From: UBA2922 sp035352555
GTDB taxonomy: Bacteria > Bacillota > Clostridia > Oscillospirales > Oscillospiraceae
Reading direction: 5' to 3'
Assembly: GCA_035352555.1 (NCBI GenBank)
Contig: DAOPXW010000012.1
Location: 1-37,573, forward strand
DNA: 37,573 nucleotides
In this document: one piece after another, positions 36,271 through 37,573 of the stretch
Numbering within the stretch: position 1 is the stretch's first letter
Layout of the letters: each line of letters begins with the position of its first letter
Program-made: the position numbers and the translations under genes
Notes under the pieces: generated by a model
Databases searched by the model: none
What the model saw: only the letters and a program-made list of their open reading frames with translations
What the model was told of the DNA's origin: nothing

Positions 36271-36442
36271 GCTCGTTGCTCTCACCCCTTATCATCATCA
36301 CGGCGCCCACGATGAGCAGCGCGCCGGCCGCTATATACCCCGCCGGCTCGAAGATCAGCCAAACACCGACGGCGATTGCCGCGGCGCCCGCAAGCAGCAG
36401 CAGCACCGGCAGCAGATCATGCAATGATTTGAGCATTTTCAT
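36257..36442 (-). CDS. Small membrane protein between terL and portal
   Basis: A 61-residue protein with two hydrophobic stretches (LLPVLLLLAGAAAIAVGVWL and GYIAAGALLIVGAVMMI) and a polar end (RGESNEHDKT). ATG 36442 after AGGAGG. No known function; a position between terL and portal is unusual for a membrane protein, and a role at injection or exclusion is only a guess. Confidence 0.6.
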   Translation of the reverse strand: MKMLKSLHDLLPVLLLLAGAAAIAVGVWLIFEPAGYIAAGALLIVGAVMMIRGESNEHDKT

Positions 36443-36451
36443 AGTTTCCTC

Positions 36452-37573
36452 CTACATGGCCCACTGCCCGGCCGCGATCCGGTCCTGCAGGCTCGGATTG
36501 TTCCGCCGGGTGATGGCCAGCACCAGCGCGTCCATGGCTGCGGCCACGGGATCCACGCGGGTGGTGTCGTCCTTGTACTTTTTCGAGATCCGGCTCTCAT
36601 CGTTGCCATTGGAATATTCCACGGCGTTGGCGAACCATTTCACCGCCGCCGGCGAATATTTGATGATGACCTTGCCGCTGCGCAGCAGATCCCGGAAACC
36701 CTTCACGGCCACGTTCTGGGTGCCGCAGCCCTGGTAGACCTCTACGCACAGATCCTCGTCGCCGCGCTCCTGGGCGATGGCGATCGCCAGATCAGAGGCG
36801 TTGTGCCCGTCATAGGCGATTTTGGCGGCCTTCCAGCCGTGCCGTTTCTCGTTTTGGGTAAACCACTCGGCCACAAAGCGGTTTTCCGTCACCGCGCCGG
36901 GCGTGGCCGTGCAATAGTGATCCCGGCACCATTCCCGATACGGATAACGGTCGGTGTGCTCATGCCGCCCGATTCCGTCCTCAGGCATAAACCCGTGCAG
37001 CTCGATGGCCACATAACCGTCGTCCAACAGAAAAACAGCCGCGGCACCGGTCAGGTCAATCTTTTTGCCCAGGTCAAAACCGCCGTAATATTCGCGGCCG
37101 TTGGTCAGAGCGCCAAACCATGCAGGACCCACCATGGCCTCCTGCAGCCGCTTCATGTCCAGCTCGTCCAGATAGCGGTTGACACTGCCGGTCTGCCACA
37201 TGCACAGGCGCCGGGTCAGAAACTTGCGGATCTTCTCCGCGTCGTTGCTGCCATAGGCTGCCGTGTATTCGGCTTCGATCTGCTCCAGCAGGTACCGGCT
37301 GTAATCGTTGGGATAGCGTAGGCAGGGATTGGCTTTTGCCCAGTTTGCGCGGGCGTGGGGGTCGTCCCCCTCGTCGCATTCGCGGATCATGACAAAATAG
37401 GTGTCGTCGCAAACGCTGGGGTCGTCCAGCACCCGCTTGGCGTATTCCTCCTCGGTAAAACAGGGTTTATTTTCGGCGTCGTCGCCGGCGGTGGTGATCA
37501 CCAGCATGAGGGACTGCGGCCGCTTACCGAAGGAATTAAGACCCAGGTCGTAGATGTCACTGGTGGTGTGGGC
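36452..37573 (-). CDS. terL: Terminase large subunit, C-terminal part (joined to 1-739)
   Basis: C-terminal nuclease half of TerL. The segment YYGGFDLGKKIDLTGAAAV carries the acidic residues expected of the RNase H-like fold, and YDGHNASDLAIA follows further on. Bases 37519-37573 repeat 1-55, so the unique part is 36452-37518. An ATG at 37507 is internal and not a true start. The stop TAG at 36454-36452 is followed about 10 bp later by the small membrane protein gene, and then portal, the usual TerL-portal order. Confidence 0.92.
   Translation of the reverse strand, partial: AHTTSDIYDLGLNSFGKRPQSLMLVITTAGDDAENKPCFTEEEYAKRVLDDPSVCDDTYFVMIRECDEGDDPHARANWAKANPCLRYPNDYSRYLLEQIEAEYTAAYGSNDAEKIRKFLTRRLCMWQTGSVNRYLDELDMKRLQEAMVGPAWFGALTNGREYYGGFDLGKKIDLTGAAAVFLLDDGYVAIELHGFMPEDGIGRHEHTDRYPYREWCRDHYCTATPGAVTENRFVAEWFTQNEKRHGWKAAKIAYDGHNASDLAIAIAQERGDEDLCVEVYQGCGTQNVAVKGFRDLLRSGKVIIKYSPAAVKWFANAVEYSNGNDESRISKKYKDDTTRVDPVAAAMDALVLAITRRNNPSLQDRIAAGQWAM
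37519..37573. repeat. Terminal direct repeat, copy 2 (assembly overlap)
   Basis: Identical to bases 1-55; see that entry. It lies inside the terL coding sequence, and removing one copy restores one continuous terL gene. Confidence 0.93.

Noticed and set aside
1..37573. CRISPR array
   Set aside because: No regularly spaced direct repeats with unique spacers were seen. The 17-bp palindromes and 13-bp sites are kilobases or hundreds of bases apart.

Overview
The window is one complete, circular genome of a temperate tailed phage. Its last 55 bases repeat its first 55, so the contig closes into a circle of about 37,518 bp, and the large terminase gene runs across the join. It encodes an HK97-type head (portal, ClpP-like protease, capsid), a long tail with a tape measure protein, and no sheath gene, so a siphovirus morphology is expected. 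Strong GGAGG-type ribosome binding sites, GTG and TTG starts, an LLH-family holin, an XkdX-like protein, GC-rich coding sequence and a REP-like hairpin element point to a Clostridia host, probably in the Oscillospiraceae. The host assignment is inference.

Layout. A lysogeny cassette runs rightward (14.5-17.6 kb): CI-like S24 repressor, PH-like protein, zinc-ribbon membrane protein, tyrosine integrase, then an attP core that matches the 3' part of a tRNA, probably tRNA-Lys. Divergent promoters with three operators lie at 14.39-14.49 kb. Nearly everything else is read leftward from there. Early genes come first: Cro-like and other HTH proteins, small accessory proteins, a replication initiator with an iteron-rich candidate origin inside its gene, DnaB helicase, ParA and ParB. 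A block of small unknowns, a HUH-type Rep-like protein and a packaging cassette (HNH, TerS, ParB-domain DNA methyltransferase, second TerS, TerL) follow. Transcription then crosses the join (37.5 kb) into portal, protease, capsid, connectors, tail tube, frameshifted tail chaperones, tape measure, tail tip, a variable tail fibre and lysis genes, ending at a strong terminator at 19.6 kb. Beyond it, next to attP, is a separate leftward accessory operon (17.9-19.5 kb).

Three systems stand out. (1) A 17-bp palindrome, GTGTCCAA-N-TTGGACAC, occurs seven times (four with perfect arms, two with one mismatch, one weaker), spaced around the whole circle and twice inside parB. It is best explained as a dispersed parS centromere for the phage ParAB proteins, which is odd in a phage that also carries an integrase and attP. 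(2) The tail-fibre gene is followed by two silent in-frame alternative C-termini, with a third in inverted orientation. Each begins at a shared 13-bp site, and a serine invertase is adjacent. This is a shufflon-like receptor-binding switch with four alternatives. (3) The accessory operon encodes a protein with clear AcrVA2-type motifs, preceded by a small XRE regulator and an unknown 86-aa protein. It is driven by a promoter whose 17-bp spacer is filled by a palindrome, the arrangement expected of an anti-CRISPR/Aca locus.

Also notable are two P27-type TerS paralogues either side of the methyltransferase, a strongly folded GC-rich RNA candidate between HNH and TerS, matching leader terminators ahead of terL and HNH, and a 13-bp hairpin that presents the Shine-Dalgarno of the HUH gene in its loop.
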